Shown: one piece after another, positions 1 to 8,773 of the stretch
How positions within the stretch are numbered: the first letter of the stretch is position 1
Layout of the letters: the number at the start of each line of letters is the position of its first letter
NCBI RefSeq assembly: GCF_012911815.1
Contig: NZ_JAATNW010000001.1
Span: 186,001 to 250,000, forward strand
Length of the DNA stretch: 64,000 bases
Source: Alteromonas ponticola
Lineage (GTDB): Bacteria > Pseudomonadota > Gammaproteobacteria > Enterobacterales > Alteromonadaceae
Direction: 5' to 3'
Made by a program: the position numbers and the translations under genes
The notes under the pieces: generated by a model
Databases searched by the model: none
Told to the model about the DNA's origin: nothing
What the model saw: the letters and a program-made list of their open reading frames with translations, nothing else

Positions 1-238
1 CAGAAATTATAATTTTTCCTCCAACCCTAAACGACGCTTTGGCGTGGAATGTATCTATTCCACAGAACAGTTGCGGTATCCGCAGCCCGACGGTGAGGTG
101 TGTTTCAACAAAAGTTCTATGGAAGGGGGTACACGATTGGATTGCGCCGGAGGCTTTGGTGCAGTAGTGACAGTCACCGCAACTTTTGGCATGATCGCAG
201 CCGCTCGGGTGATCAATCGTTTAAGTGGAGTTAAATGA
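1..238 (+). CDS. tcdA: tRNA threonylcarbamoyladenosine dehydratase TcdA, C-terminal end (partial)
   Basis: The gene runs in from the left edge; the frame reads through from base 2 to a TGA at 236-238, so only about 78 C-terminal residues are visible. They carry the family's tail: an RRFGVECIYSTEQ block, then YPQPDGEVC, then a glycine-rich LDCAGGFGAVVTVTATFG segment leading to a C-terminal helix. TcdA (CsdL) is an E1-like enzyme that uses ATP to cyclise t6A37 of ANN-decoding tRNAs to ct6A. The ThiF-type nucleotide-binding half is outside the window. A GTG at 44 is internal and not the real start. Identification is from remembered family sequence. Confidence 0.85.
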   Translation, partial: RNYNFSSNPKRRFGVECIYSTEQLRYPQPDGEVCFNKSSMEGGTRLDCAGGFGAVVTVTATFGMIAAARVINRLSGVK

Positions 239-283
239 TCATTTCAGCCATACTAAAAAATTATGCGGTAGCAGGAGAAATGC

Positions 284-691
284 GTGCAACAACACGAACT
301 TGATCAATTAATGAAAGAATGTGCCAGCGATGCTGTGCAGACAGCTGAGGAAGAATTCAATATAAAGTTGGATTTGACCCAGGAAAGCTTAGGCAGTGTT
401 GATGACGTATTGCTATCATTTGTCGAAAAGTATAACGATAAAGCATTAGAAGATAACGCGGTTTTCACCATTTGCAATATTTACGGCGCCTATATCGGTG
501 AGGTTTTCAAAAGTATAGCCGGAGGCGACTGGCGCTACGATCAAAGTAACCCTGAAGCGCCGTTTGTCGTTTTAGATGTTGGTGAGCATTCTTATGCCTT
601 TTCCGGGATATGCTACGAGAGACTGGTCAACAACAGCAACATCAGCGTTAAAGCCTATTTCGAGCAGGCTTTAGCAAATCAGGTTCAATAA
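284..691 (+). CDS. conserved hypothetical protein, 135 aa, soluble
   Basis: This acidic 135-residue protein has no signal peptide or membrane segment. I chose GTG at 284 because AGGAG lies at 273-277 with normal spacing; an ATG at 280 is in another frame and closes after a few codons. The centre (residues about 60-110) reads like a compact alpha/beta domain: a helix with ICNIYGAYIGEVF, a GGDWRY turn, then a strand APFVVLDVG. I do not recognise the family with certainty; it resembles small uncharacterised proteobacterial proteins of the DUF3806 type. It follows tcdA by 45 bases and may be co-transcribed with it. No function is assigned. Confidence 0.6.
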   Translation: MQQHELDQLMKECASDAVQTAEEEFNIKLDLTQESLGSVDDVLLSFVEKYNDKALEDNAVFTICNIYGAYIGEVFKSIAGGDWRYDQSNPEAPFVVLDVGEHSYAFSGICYERLVNNSNISVKAYFEQALANQVQ

Positions 692-696
692 ATCAT

Positions 697-1194
697 CTAT
701 CCCGTCTTCGGGTTGATTTTACGCCAATCGCTTAGCATCAACCCGATATGTAGACTTCTCAACACTAAAACCCCCAGTAACAGATTCAATACCAGCCGTA
801 TCGCCTGTAGCAGTGCAAACTCCCAGTTGCGGTCACTCAATTGCCATAGTGTTGATGCCAGTGACAATACAATTCCGCTCAACAATAATGGTAAAATGGT
901 TCTGGGCCATTTGACCCTCCCCTTTTTCCACAATCGACTTCGGTTCCCCAACAATAGCAATGTGATGATAAACGGTATGGTAACGATCAATTGCACCACG
1001 AGAAGCTGACGATTGGGATAAAAAAGCTGCAATAGCAAGGTAGTATGTTCGCGAATAGTAAGGGCAAAAACCAACACTATCCAATCTGCGCACACACACA
1101 GCAACAACCAGTAAAACCATCTTGGTGGTTTGATTACTCCCGCTTCATCATAGCAATGTAATGGTAATAACAATCGACCGTTCACCTTTACCAT
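697..1194 (-). CDS. DUF2919 (YfeZ-like) inner-membrane protein
   Basis: The reading frame is open upstream to 1296, but the start is best placed at the ATG at 1194. That gives a 165-residue protein beginning MVKVNGRLLLPLHCYD, which matches the usual N-terminus of DUF2919/YfeZ proteins including the LPLxCYDxxGxxKPPRW signature. About four hydrophobic segments follow (residues roughly 27-45, 58-78, 92-112, 130-150), with a positively charged loop at about 81-90. The start overlaps the end of the upstream GNAT gene by 7 bases, which points to translational coupling. The family's function is unknown. Confidence 0.75.
   Translation of the reverse strand: MVKVNGRLLLPLHCYDEAGVIKPPRWFYWLLLCVCADWIVLVFALTIREHTTLLLQLFYPNRQLLVVQLIVTIPFIITLLLLGNRSRLWKKGRVKWPRTILPLLLSGIVLSLASTLWQLSDRNWEFALLQAIRLVLNLLLGVLVLRSLHIGLMLSDWRKINPKTG
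701..720 (+). terminator. weak stem-loop with T-rich tail after the 135-aa gene
   Basis: CCCG at 701-704 pairs with CGGG at 709-712 around a TCTT loop, and TTGATTTT follows. It sits just after the stop at 691 and overlaps the last codons of the convergent DUF2919 gene. The short stem makes this a modest candidate for ending plus-strand transcription. Confidence 0.35.
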
Positions 1195-1610
1195 TCCATC
1201 GCAAAATGATGACTGGTAATAGCTAGCTTGTGCCGTAAGTAAAACCGATGCGCAGCAAATCGTTGCACCCCAGAATCCAGATGCAAACTTTGACAACCGT
1301 TAGCCTTAGCAAATTCAATACAGAAATTGAGCATGCGTTCGCCCACCCCTTGGGACCGAACGCTGTCCAGTGTAACCAGATCATCGATGTATAGGTGCTT
1401 CCCCCAAGCCAGTTTCTCACTTACCACGCAACCGGCCACTGCGATACACCTGTCTTGTTGATAGGCGCCAAACAGAATATAGCCATTAGCCTGCTGACGC
1501 TTTATTTGCGTTACCAGCTCGTCAACTTTAAACTGCGGGCGTAATTCACGCATGACATCGGCTGCAGTGATAAGTGCCTGTTCAGATTCAATTCGCTCGA
1601 TGGTGATCAT
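1188..1610 (-). CDS. GNAT-family N-acetyltransferase
   Basis: This 140-residue protein is the length of a single GNAT domain, which transfers an acetyl group from acetyl-CoA to an amine. The acetyl-CoA-binding region is visible at about residues 80-100: strand HLYIDDLVTL, then VRSQGVGERML, corresponding to the Q/RxxGxG/A motif. The later segment GCQSLHLDSG...AHRFYLRHKL is the usual motif B region with a fold-closing strand. The substrate cannot be told from sequence. The ATG at 1610 is the only good start. The gene ends inside the start of the DUF2919 gene, so the two probably form a small operon. Confidence 0.8.
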   Translation of the reverse strand: MITIERIESEQALITAADVMRELRPQFKVDELVTQIKRQQANGYILFGAYQQDRCIAVAGCVVSEKLAWGKHLYIDDLVTLDSVRSQGVGERMLNFCIEFAKANGCQSLHLDSGVQRFAAHRFYLRHKLAITSHHFAMEW

Positions 1611-1729
1611 TGTTTGCTACGTTCATACAACTATAAGCGTGGATTGTACCGACTTCGCTGATTAATAACAAAAAGCTTAGCTGTTCGATTTTTAACCGTT
1701 CATTTACTGTATTTATCGCTTCGCTCGTG

Positions 1730-1735
1730 TATAAT
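1730..1735 (+). promoter_or_regulatory. candidate -10 box of rimO
   Basis: A perfect TATAAT at 1730-1735 lies 50 bases before the rimO ATG in the 175-base gap after the GNAT gene. I see no convincing -35 at standard spacing (CTGTAT at 1707-1712 is poor), so this is only a core-promoter candidate. Confidence 0.35.
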
Positions 1736-1785
1736 CCGCCGATTTTCAACCCCAGACGCTTTACCCAAGATGTCAGCGAGGCAGA

Positions 1786-3219
1786 ATGACCGTCAATACA
1801 TATGTTCCAAATAAAACCACTACGTTAGAAACACCGGTTAAGGTGTTAGAAGCAAGTCGCAACACTGAGGTTGATGCGCGAGGATCACGGATTGGTTTTG
1901 TAAGTCTGGGCTGTCCCAAAAACCTGGTCGACTCAGAGCGTATTCTTACGCAGTTACGCACTGAAGGCTATGATGTCGTGCCTACGTATAATGACGCAGA
2001 CCTGGTAATCGTTAATACCTGCGGATTTATCGATTCAGCAGTACAGGAGTCACTGGACACCATTGGCGAAGCGTTAACCGAAAACGGCCGCGTGATTGTG
2101 ACAGGTTGTCTGGGCATTAAAGATGATGAAATTCGTGAAGTTCATCCGAATGTGCTGGCGGTAACCGGCCCCCATGCTTACGAAGAAGTGGTTAATCAGG
2201 TCCATACCCATCTGCCCAAACCAGAACACAATCCCTTTTCCGATCTGGTTCCCGATCACGGCGTAAAGCTTACCCCCCGTCATTATGCGTACTTGAAAAT
2301 ATCTGAAGGCTGCAACCACCGCTGTACGTTTTGCATCATTCCTTCAATGCGTGGTGACCTGGTCAGCCGTTCGGTTGGCAATATTCTTGATGAAGCGAAG
2401 CGACTAAAAGCAGCTGGCGTAAATGAGCTATTGGTTATTTCTCAGGACACCAGTGCGTATGGCGTAGATATGAAGCATCGCACAGGGTTCTGGGATGGTA
2501 TGCCGGTGAAAACACATATTCAGCAGTTGAGTGAAAAGCTAGGTGAACTGGATATGTGGGTTCGTCTTCATTATGTATATCCCTACCCGCATGTGGATGA
2601 ACTGATTCCACTAATGAATGAAGGCAAGATTTTACCTTATCTGGACATCCCTTTTCAGCATGCCAATAAACGTATTTTAAAGCTAATGAAGCGTCCCGGT
2701 AGCGCCGATCGTACATTGGAACGCATCCAGCGCTGGCGCGAAATCTGTCCTCAGCTGATTATTCGCTCTACCTTTATCGTTGGTTTCCCTGGCGAAACGG
2801 AAGAAGACTTTGAAGAATTGTTAGACTTCATTCGAGAGGCACAGTTAGATCGGGTTGGTTGTTTTGCCTACTCTCCCGTTGAAGGGGCCAGAGCCAATGA
2901 TCTGCCGGATCCAGTCCCGGAAGATGTGAAGCAACAACGTTTAGCGCGTTTCATGGAAGTGCAGAGTGAGATCAGTAAATTACGCCTGCAGCAACGTGTT
3001 GGCAATGAATACCAAATCGTAATTGATAGCGTTGATAGTGAAGGCGCAGTAGGCAGAACGTACGCCGATGCCCCTGAAGTGGACGGCGTAGTACACCTCA
3101 ATGGTGTATACCATTTAAAACCAGGTGACAAAGTGTGGGCGGAAGTCATTCACACAGATGAGCATGATCAATGGGCAGTGCTTTCTGAAGAGGAAGACGA
3201 GGACAGTGTGACCGACTAA
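1786..3219 (+). CDS. rimO: ribosomal protein uS12 methylthiotransferase RimO
   Basis: RimO is a radical-SAM enzyme that adds a methylthio group to a conserved aspartate of ribosomal protein S12. The N-terminal UPF0004 domain shows its three cluster cysteines at C43 (GCPKN), C79 (NTCGF) and C108 (TGCLG). The radical-SAM triad is C176/C180/C183 in CNHRCTFC, and a C-terminal TRAM domain follows (about 400-465). Sequence identity to the E. coli enzyme is high throughout. The protein (477 aa) is longer than the E. coli one (441), with about 27 extra N-terminal residues and an acidic tail. The start is supported by GAGG at 1777-1780. It appears monocistronic, with a terminator directly after. Confidence 0.97.
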   Translation: MTVNTYVPNKTTTLETPVKVLEASRNTEVDARGSRIGFVSLGCPKNLVDSERILTQLRTEGYDVVPTYNDADLVIVNTCGFIDSAVQESLDTIGEALTENGRVIVTGCLGIKDDEIREVHPNVLAVTGPHAYEEVVNQVHTHLPKPEHNPFSDLVPDHGVKLTPRHYAYLKISEGCNHRCTFCIIPSMRGDLVSRSVGNILDEAKRLKAAGVNELLVISQDTSAYGVDMKHRTGFWDGMPVKTHIQQLSEKLGELDMWVRLHYVYPYPHVDELIPLMNEGKILPYLDIPFQHANKRILKLMKRPGSADRTLERIQRWREICPQLIIRSTFIVGFPGETEEDFEELLDFIREAQLDRVGCFAYSPVEGARANDLPDPVPEDVKQQRLARFMEVQSEISKLRLQQRVGNEYQIVIDSVDSEGAVGRTYADAPEVDGVVHLNGVYHLKPGDKVWAEVIHTDEHDQWAVLSEEEDEDSVTD

Positions 3220-3271
3220 GATAGTCTGCTTACGCGTCCGTTTCGCCCTTTTTGATACAGGGCCACGCAAC

Positions 3272-3300
3272 TAAAAAAAGCGCCTCAGGGCGCTTTTTTT
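3272..3300. terminator. bidirectional Rho-independent terminator between rimO and the kelch gene
   Basis: AGCGCC at 3279-3284 pairs with GGCGCT at 3289-3294 around a TCAG loop, flanked by seven As on the left and seven Ts on the right. It therefore works as a terminator on both strands, for rimO (plus) and for the convergent kelch gene (minus), whose stop codon overlaps the T-run. Confidence 0.85.
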
Positions 3301-4291
3301 AGTCGATTATGAATCGAAATACAGCCGGTTTTGTTTTCCTGGCGCCAGGTTGGGCGGCCCCGCCCATGACCCAGACTTCGTCATTCCAGAAGATCGTGCC
3401 CAAACCATGCGTGGCTTGCGGCATGCTGCTAACGACTTTCCATTTATCACGTTTAATTTCGTAGCGTAACACGTCAGGGTAGAGCCCCCCGCCATTATCA
3501 AAATATTCGCCACCGAATACGTAAATGTAGTTTTCATCAGCGGCACAGGCCAAACCGCCGCGCGCCTCTGGCATAGCCGTCAACGCTGTCCAGCGTTTGG
3601 TTTTATCATTATAAACTTCATGGACCGCCAGATTACCGCCATTGACAGTGCGGCCACCAATCACATGCCAGTTGTTATTTACCACCACCGAGCACGCACT
3701 ATTACGTGCGGTAGGAACAGGCGCGAGACGTTTCCACACTCCGCTTTCCTGATCAAAATAAGCATGCCAATCGGTATCGATGTGATCAGTCCATTTTCCA
3801 TTTTCATCTTTCTTTAGGGTGCGACCGGTTGCCAGATGTATTTTACCGTTTAACACCGCTGATACCGTTTCTGATAATTTAACGGGTAAAGGATTGCGAC
3901 GCTCCCACTGGTCAGACTCAGGCTTCAAGACCAATACAGAATCTGTGTTGGTCCATTGTCCGTCATCAGATTCAACAAACCCACCAAATGTCCACAGCAA
4001 CTCGTTATCGGCCACCAACATGGCATGATGGCGAGGTTCAGGCAGGTGAGGCAGATTCGCCCACTGGTCAGCGCCGCTTTGTAACTGATAGACTTCAGCA
4101 GAAACCGAAAGCTTTCCAGCGGTGCCTTCGGTAATCCCACCGGCAACCACAAGACTGTTTTGCCATAGCACGGGATAAATTTCCTGAACTGGCGCGGGCA
4201 GCGTTGGCGCGCTCTGCCAACGATACAATTCGGCCGCCTGGGTTACCCCCGCACTTAGCAGTAGTGCGGCTTTGACAACATGACTTACCAC
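3299..4291 (-). CDS. secreted kelch-repeat beta-propeller protein (NanM-like)
   Basis: This 330-residue protein starts with a signal peptide (hydrophobic 6-14, AEL after a likely cleavage near residue 19). At least six kelch blades follow, each marked by a hydrophobic strand before GG or an equivalent: VVAGGITEG, WTFGGFVE, HLATGRTL, HVIGGRTV, YVFGGEYF, WVMGGAAQ. This matches the six-bladed propeller of periplasmic kelch proteins such as N-acetylneuraminate epimerase NanM. Sugar mutarotase activity is only a possibility, since no nan genes are near. It starts at GTG 4291 and overlaps the upstream SDR gene by 7 bases, so it is probably translationally coupled at the end of the kdsB operon. Confidence 0.75.
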   Translation of the reverse strand: MVSHVVKAALLLSAGVTQAAELYRWQSAPTLPAPVQEIYPVLWQNSLVVAGGITEGTAGKLSVSAEVYQLQSGADQWANLPHLPEPRHHAMLVADNELLWTFGGFVESDDGQWTNTDSVLVLKPESDQWERRNPLPVKLSETVSAVLNGKIHLATGRTLKKDENGKWTDHIDTDWHAYFDQESGVWKRLAPVPTARNSACSVVVNNNWHVIGGRTVNGGNLAVHEVYNDKTKRWTALTAMPEARGGLACAADENYIYVFGGEYFDNGGGLYPDVLRYEIKRDKWKVVSSMPQATHGLGTIFWNDEVWVMGGAAQPGARKTKPAVFRFIID

Positions 4292-4944
4292 GGTAAATTA
4301 TCACCATTTGAATGCGTAAAACGCCCACTGTTTTCTAGCGTCAGCTCAGCTATTCGCGCAGCTAACCGCTTGGCAGCAGTATCAGCATCAATATCGCCGT
4401 TACCATTAACCATATCCGTTTGCACAAAACCCGGATGTAAAATACCCACCGCAATATTGAATGGCCGTAAATCGTGAGCCAACGATACGCCCATTGCGTT
4501 TAACGCGGCTTTAGACATGCGATAACCATAATATCCACCAGAACCATTGTCAGCCATGGAACCCATTCGACTGGTGATAAGACACACTTTACTGCCTTCT
4601 TTGAGGTTATCACGTAAACACTGGGTAACCAGCAATGGGCCTAGCGCATTAATACGAAACTGATAGTCAATGGTGTTGGGATCCCAGTCGTCCAGAGATT
4701 CTCTGCCCAGTACACCTGCATTATTTATTAAAATATCGATTTTGAGCTCTTTTAACTGCGCCAGCTTTTCTTTCAGCAAATCTGGATGAGACAAATCGAT
4801 ACCCGCTATCACCTGACAGCCACTCTTTTTCAATTCATCACTGCTATTTCTGCATACTCCGTAAACGGTATGACCTTTTGCTTTATAATGCTTTACCAGA
4901 GCCAGCCCTATACCTCTGTTCGCACCAGTAATTACTACATTCAT
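4285..4944 (-). CDS. short-chain dehydrogenase/reductase, C-factor/sniffer-like
   Basis: This 219-residue classical SDR has the NAD(P)-binding TGANRGIG motif at about residues 6-13, NNAG at about 79, a serine in the CLITSRMGS strand, and the catalytic YxxxK as YRMSK. The lack of long insertions and the HPGFVQTDM segment resemble the CsgA/C-factor and sniffer-type carbonyl reductase group. Substrate unknown. It begins 5 bases after the kdsB stop and overlaps the kelch gene start, so it looks like a late addition to the lipid A/Kdo operon. Confidence 0.8.
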   Translation of the reverse strand: MNVVITGANRGIGLALVKHYKAKGHTVYGVCRNSSDELKKSGCQVIAGIDLSHPDLLKEKLAQLKELKIDILINNAGVLGRESLDDWDPNTIDYQFRINALGPLLVTQCLRDNLKEGSKVCLITSRMGSMADNGSGGYYGYRMSKAALNAMGVSLAHDLRPFNIAVGILHPGFVQTDMVNGNGDIDADTAAKRLAARIAELTLENSGRFTHSNGDNLPW

Positions 4945-4948
4945 ATTT

Positions 4949-5719
4949 TCACATTTCCTTTTTATGCTTTTTAGTTTGCAATACCTGCATTAGTCTTGTC
5001 AGATCTTCTGGCGTGTCGATACCCGCTGGAGGTGGTTCTTTGGCTATCGCCACATGCACCACATCGTTATACCAAAGTGCGCGTAATTGCTCCAGCGACT
5101 CCAGTTGTTCTAATTCCGTCGCCGGATAACTAACATACTGTTTAATGTAGCCTGCCGTATACCCGTACAACCCGATATGACGCAAATAAGGAGCGGTGTT
5201 GATGGACTGCTTATTGGTATAATCAGTCCCCCGCAAAAACGGTATAATAGCCCGTGAAAAATACAGTGCATTACCATTTTCGGCTAAAACCACCTTCACA
5301 CAATTGGGATTGGTCACATCTTCCGGCGCGTCAATGGCACAGGCAAGCGTGGCAATTGCGGGTTGCTGGCTGACCAGATTCTCCGCCACCTGACGGATAT
5401 TTGTCGCTGGCACAAAAGGTTCATCACCCTGCACATTAATGATAACTTCATCATCCTCAATGTTGAGTGAAGCGATGACCTCGGCCAACCGTTCGGTGCC
5501 GGAGGTATGCTCGGTAGACGTCATACATGCTTCACAAACGGATTCAGCGACCAGTCTGATGCGATCGTCATCCGTCGCCACAATGATGCGCGTCGCCCCC
5601 GACTCTTTCGCCCGGTCGATCACGTGCAACAACATAGGCTTGCCATCAATGTCTGCCAAAGGTTTGCCAGGAAAGCGTGTAGAACCAAACCGGGCTGGAA
5701 TTATCACGGTAAAATTCAT
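4949..5719 (-). CDS. kdsB: 3-deoxy-manno-octulosonate cytidylyltransferase KdsB
   Basis: KdsB activates Kdo with CTP to CMP-Kdo, the donor for the first inner-core sugars of LPS. The 256-residue protein has the nucleotide-binding start IIPARFGSTRFPGKPL, the TEHTSGTERLAEV segment, INVQGDEPF (metal and nucleotide contact), and HIGLYGYTAGYIKQY, all characteristic. Its length is close to the usual 248-260. The ATG at 5719 lies 11 bases after the ycaR stop on the minus strand. The order lpxK-ycaR-kdsB is common in gammaproteobacteria and supports the call. Confidence 0.96.
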   Translation of the reverse strand: MNFTVIIPARFGSTRFPGKPLADIDGKPMLLHVIDRAKESGATRIIVATDDDRIRLVAESVCEACMTSTEHTSGTERLAEVIASLNIEDDEVIINVQGDEPFVPATNIRQVAENLVSQQPAIATLACAIDAPEDVTNPNCVKVVLAENGNALYFSRAIIPFLRGTDYTNKQSINTAPYLRHIGLYGYTAGYIKQYVSYPATELEQLESLEQLRALWYNDVVHVAIAKEPPPAGIDTPEDLTRLMQVLQTKKHKKEM

Positions 5720-5730
5720 AAATACTGCCG

Positions 5731-5925
5731 TTATTTAATAGCTTCTAACTCGTCAAGCGAGAGATGTTTTGCTTTATTTTCTATGAGTACAGGAATACTG
5801 TCATGTATGGAAAATTGTAAACGATCGAATCGACACACCAGTGATTGACCATCTGCAAGTAAAATTAGTTTTCCTTTACATACAGGACACGCAATTACAT
5901 CCAGAAGTTTTTTATCAAATGCCAT
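5731..5925 (-). CDS. ycaR: Trm112-like zinc-ribbon-type protein YcaR
   Basis: This 64-residue protein of the Trm112/UPF0434 family begins MAFDKKLLDVIACPVCKGKL. Only the CPVC pair is an obvious zinc-ligand motif; the second pair of ligands usual in zinc ribbons is reduced (LVCRFDRL). The family's function between lpxK and kdsB is not established, although it is conserved there in many proteobacteria. The start overlaps the lpxK end by 11 bases, in keeping with translational coupling inside the operon. Confidence 0.9.
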   Translation of the reverse strand: MAFDKKLLDVIACPVCKGKLILLADGQSLVCRFDRLQFSIHDSIPVLIENKAKHLSLDELEAIK

Positions 5926-6943
5926 TTTGCGACCTTAGATTTAAGATTGATTGGGGTAAGGTTTTTTCTATTTGCTGGTAAAACTCTTCAGGAAGCGAAG
6001 CCTCAATGGGTAGATACCAGCATTGCTCATGTCCTAGCGCCTCAACTTTCACGGCGTCTTTCTCCGTCATTAATACAACACCTTGGGGAAGATCCGCTTT
6101 TTCAAATTTATGGTGATCGTTAAAGCTGATTGTTTTTGCGGCTGACAACTTAAGCTGTGCCAGATAATTGAAAAAGCGCGCTGGTGCGCCAATGCCCGCT
6201 ATCGCAGTGAATCCATCGTGTTGTTGGCGAAACGCGTCGATACTGACGGTATGCTGATCAGTAACACGCACACACTGATAACCTTGTAGTTTCATCGCAT
6301 ATTGTGGCACTGAAACCCTTTCTAATGCCGCCTGCTCACCCTCAGTTTGGACATTATGTATTATCGCATCGATGGTATTTAATCGCCACTTACCTTCGCG
6401 TAGCGGCCCCATTGGTAACAATTTTCCATTACCCACCCCACGATCGTCCATCACCACCAGCTCAATATCCCGCTGCAAGGCGTAATGCTGCAGGCCATCA
6501 TCACAGATAATGACGTCACACTTATGTAGATTTTTTAATGACGTTGCGCCACGCGTACGCTTAGGGTCGATAACCACCGGGGCGCCTGTACGCTGTGCGA
6601 TCAACTTTGGTTCATCACCTACCACACTGGCAGCATCAGTGCGGCTTACACTGTGAGGAAAAGTAGTTGCACTGCCACCATAACCACGGCTAAGCACTCC
6701 AACGCGCAGTTTCTGCTGCTGAAACCATTTAGTCAGCGCAATCACTACTGGGGTTTTGCCGTTTCCACCCACCGAAATGTTGCCCACCACAATGATGAAA
6801 GCATCAGGCTTACTGGAGGCAAAAATACCACGTCGATATGCCCATCGGCGTAGGCTGGATAACATCCAGAAAAGTAAAGTCAATGGCGATAGCAACCATA
6901 CCCAGTACGCTCCCTGATACCACGCCGTTGTCAGCTTACTCAC
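5915..6943 (-). CDS. lpxK: tetraacyldisaccharide 4'-kinase LpxK
   Basis: LpxK phosphorylates the 4' position of the tetraacyldisaccharide precursor, giving lipid IVA, at the inner face of the inner membrane. The 342-residue protein has an N-terminal membrane helix (about 12-30), the Walker A sequence VGNISVGGNGKTP at about 52-64, a DDGLQHY motif and a late MTEKDAVK motif, all typical. It uses a GTG start at 6943 that overlaps the msbA stop by one base (TAGTG), so the flippase and the kinase are translationally coupled. Confidence 0.97.
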   Translation of the reverse strand: MSKLTTAWYQGAYWVWLLSPLTLLFWMLSSLRRWAYRRGIFASSKPDAFIIVVGNISVGGNGKTPVVIALTKWFQQQKLRVGVLSRGYGGSATTFPHSVSRTDAASVVGDEPKLIAQRTGAPVVIDPKRTRGATSLKNLHKCDVIICDDGLQHYALQRDIELVVMDDRGVGNGKLLPMGPLREGKWRLNTIDAIIHNVQTEGEQAALERVSVPQYAMKLQGYQCVRVTDQHTVSIDAFRQQHDGFTAIAGIGAPARFFNYLAQLKLSAAKTISFNDHHKFEKADLPQGVVLMTEKDAVKVEALGHEQCWYLPIEASLPEEFYQQIEKTLPQSILNLRSQNGI

Positions 6944-8688
6944 TATTTTTCACCGAATTGAAGCGCGTGTAATTGTGCATAGTGTCCGCCCTGAGCCAGC
7001 AATTCGTCATGTTTTCCACGTTCGATAATTTCGCCCTGCTCAACCACCATGATCAGATCAGCTTTTTCAATTGTCGACAGCCGATGCGCTACCACCAGGC
7101 TAGTGCAGTTTTGCTGTAACTTTTCAAGTGCGTCCTGAATCAGTCGCTCCGACTCAGTATCCAGTGCCGACGTGGCTTCGTCTAGTATGAGTACGGGGGC
7201 ATTGGTCAATACGGCCCGGGCAATAGCAATGCGTTGACGCTGCCCTCCTGATAGCATCAGCCCATTTTCACCCACTATGGTATCGAGCCCATCTGGTAAT
7301 TGCGCCAGAAATTCATCGACGTGCGCAATTTTTGCCGCTCGCTCAATTTCTGCCCGGCCTACATTGCTGGTGGCACCGTAGGCGATGTTATTGGCAATCG
7401 TATCGTTAAACAACACCACGTGCTGAGATACCAGCGCGAATTGCTGCCGCAAGTTCTTTAAGTCAAACTCCGTGATTGGTTTTTTGTCTAACGTAACCGT
7501 ACCCTGCTGAGGATTGTAAAAACGGGTAAGCAACGACGAAATCGTAGATTTCCCACTGCCTGAGCGCCCAACCAATGCAACGGTTTGCCCCGGTTTTATG
7601 GAGAAACTCACCTGTTTCAAGGCAGGACTTGTCTTGCCAGGATACGTAAAAGTCACATTATTAAAGTCTATTTCGCCGTTAATTCGGGATACGGTATTGT
7701 TGCCTGTATCCACTTCATTGTGTTCGTCAAGTATGGCGAAAATACTCGAACATGCTGCCATGCCTTTTTGAAACTCATTGTTCACTGTGGTGAGTTGTTT
7801 TAACGGTTTTAATAGCATTACCATACATAAAATTACGTTGGTAAAGACGCCGGCAGTGAGGCGTTCAACCATCTCAGGCGTGCTGGCGATGTAGAGAACG
7901 ACGGCCAAGGCAATTGATGCAATAACCTGGATAGAGGATACACTTAAAATTTGGGTTACTGCCAGCTTCATATTTTGCTGTCGATTGACGTTATTTTTTT
8001 TCTCAAATCGGGCTTGCTCTACTTGCTGGCCACCAAACATTAGCACCACTTTGTGCCCTTTCACCGCCTGCTCAACGGCAGAAGTCAGATTGCCCATTGC
8101 CGTTTGAATGCTGCGACTGACTACACGAAACCGTTTACTCACATAAGAAACAATCACCGCCACAATCGGACCAATTAAAAGAAAGATAAGCGAAAGCTGC
8201 CAGGAATAGTAGAACATCACGATTAACAAGCCAATTACCAGCGCACCCTCACGCACCAGCGTCAGCAACGCATTACCGGCCGCGTTAGCGACTTGCTCGG
8301 TGTCATAAGTTACCTTACTGATGAGCGCCCCCGTTGAATGCTGGTCGTGAAATGACACCGGCAAATGGATATATTTTTCAAACAGTTGCTGCCTCATGCG
8401 CATGACTACTTTGGCTCCTATCCACCGTAAGGTATAGGTTCCCATGAAGTTGCACACCCCTCGAATGATGAACAGAGGAACGATGGCATAAGCCGCCAAG
8501 CGTAAAAATTCATGGTCGTTTTTACCAAATGATTCATCAATCAGTGTTTTGGTCTGACCGATAACGAATGTATCCACAGCGGAATAGCCGACCATACCAA
8601 TGATGGCAACAAAAAAAGGTAGTTTATAATCACGCAGATAGTTTAAAAATCGTTTTAACTGCGATGCGTCAGGGTCTGCCGAATGCAT
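6943..8688 (-). CDS. msbA: lipid A export ATP-binding/permease MsbA
   Basis: MsbA flips core-lipid A across the inner membrane. The 581-residue half-transporter has six transmembrane helices in residues about 15-310, followed by the ABC ATPase. Walker A is GRSGSGKST, the signature is LSGGQRQRIAIARA, Walker B is VLILDEATSALD, and the H-loop lies in VVAHRLSTIEKAD. Length and order match MsbA of E. coli (582 aa). It sits between comEC and lpxK, the standard gammaproteobacterial position, with 85 bases to comEC. Confidence 0.97.
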   Translation of the reverse strand: MHSADPDASQLKRFLNYLRDYKLPFFVAIIGMVGYSAVDTFVIGQTKTLIDESFGKNDHEFLRLAAYAIVPLFIIRGVCNFMGTYTLRWIGAKVVMRMRQQLFEKYIHLPVSFHDQHSTGALISKVTYDTEQVANAAGNALLTLVREGALVIGLLIVMFYYSWQLSLIFLLIGPIVAVIVSYVSKRFRVVSRSIQTAMGNLTSAVEQAVKGHKVVLMFGGQQVEQARFEKKNNVNRQQNMKLAVTQILSVSSIQVIASIALAVVLYIASTPEMVERLTAGVFTNVILCMVMLLKPLKQLTTVNNEFQKGMAACSSIFAILDEHNEVDTGNNTVSRINGEIDFNNVTFTYPGKTSPALKQVSFSIKPGQTVALVGRSGSGKSTISSLLTRFYNPQQGTVTLDKKPITEFDLKNLRQQFALVSQHVVLFNDTIANNIAYGATSNVGRAEIERAAKIAHVDEFLAQLPDGLDTIVGENGLMLSGGQRQRIAIARAVLTNAPVLILDEATSALDTESERLIQDALEKLQQNCTSLVVAHRLSTIEKADLIMVVEQGEIIERGKHDELLAQGGHYAQLHALQFGEK

Positions 8689-8773
8689 GTATACTCACTT
8701 GTAACAATCCATGCGGCTATTGTAGCTTGTTAAGCAGCAAATCCCTAGACTGAGGTGTTAAATTGGGAGCAAT

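Noticed and set aside
697..1296. 199-aa version of the DUF2919 gene starting at 1296
   Set aside because: The 34 extra residues overlap the GNAT gene by 109 bases and do not match the family; ATG 1194 gives the standard N-terminus.
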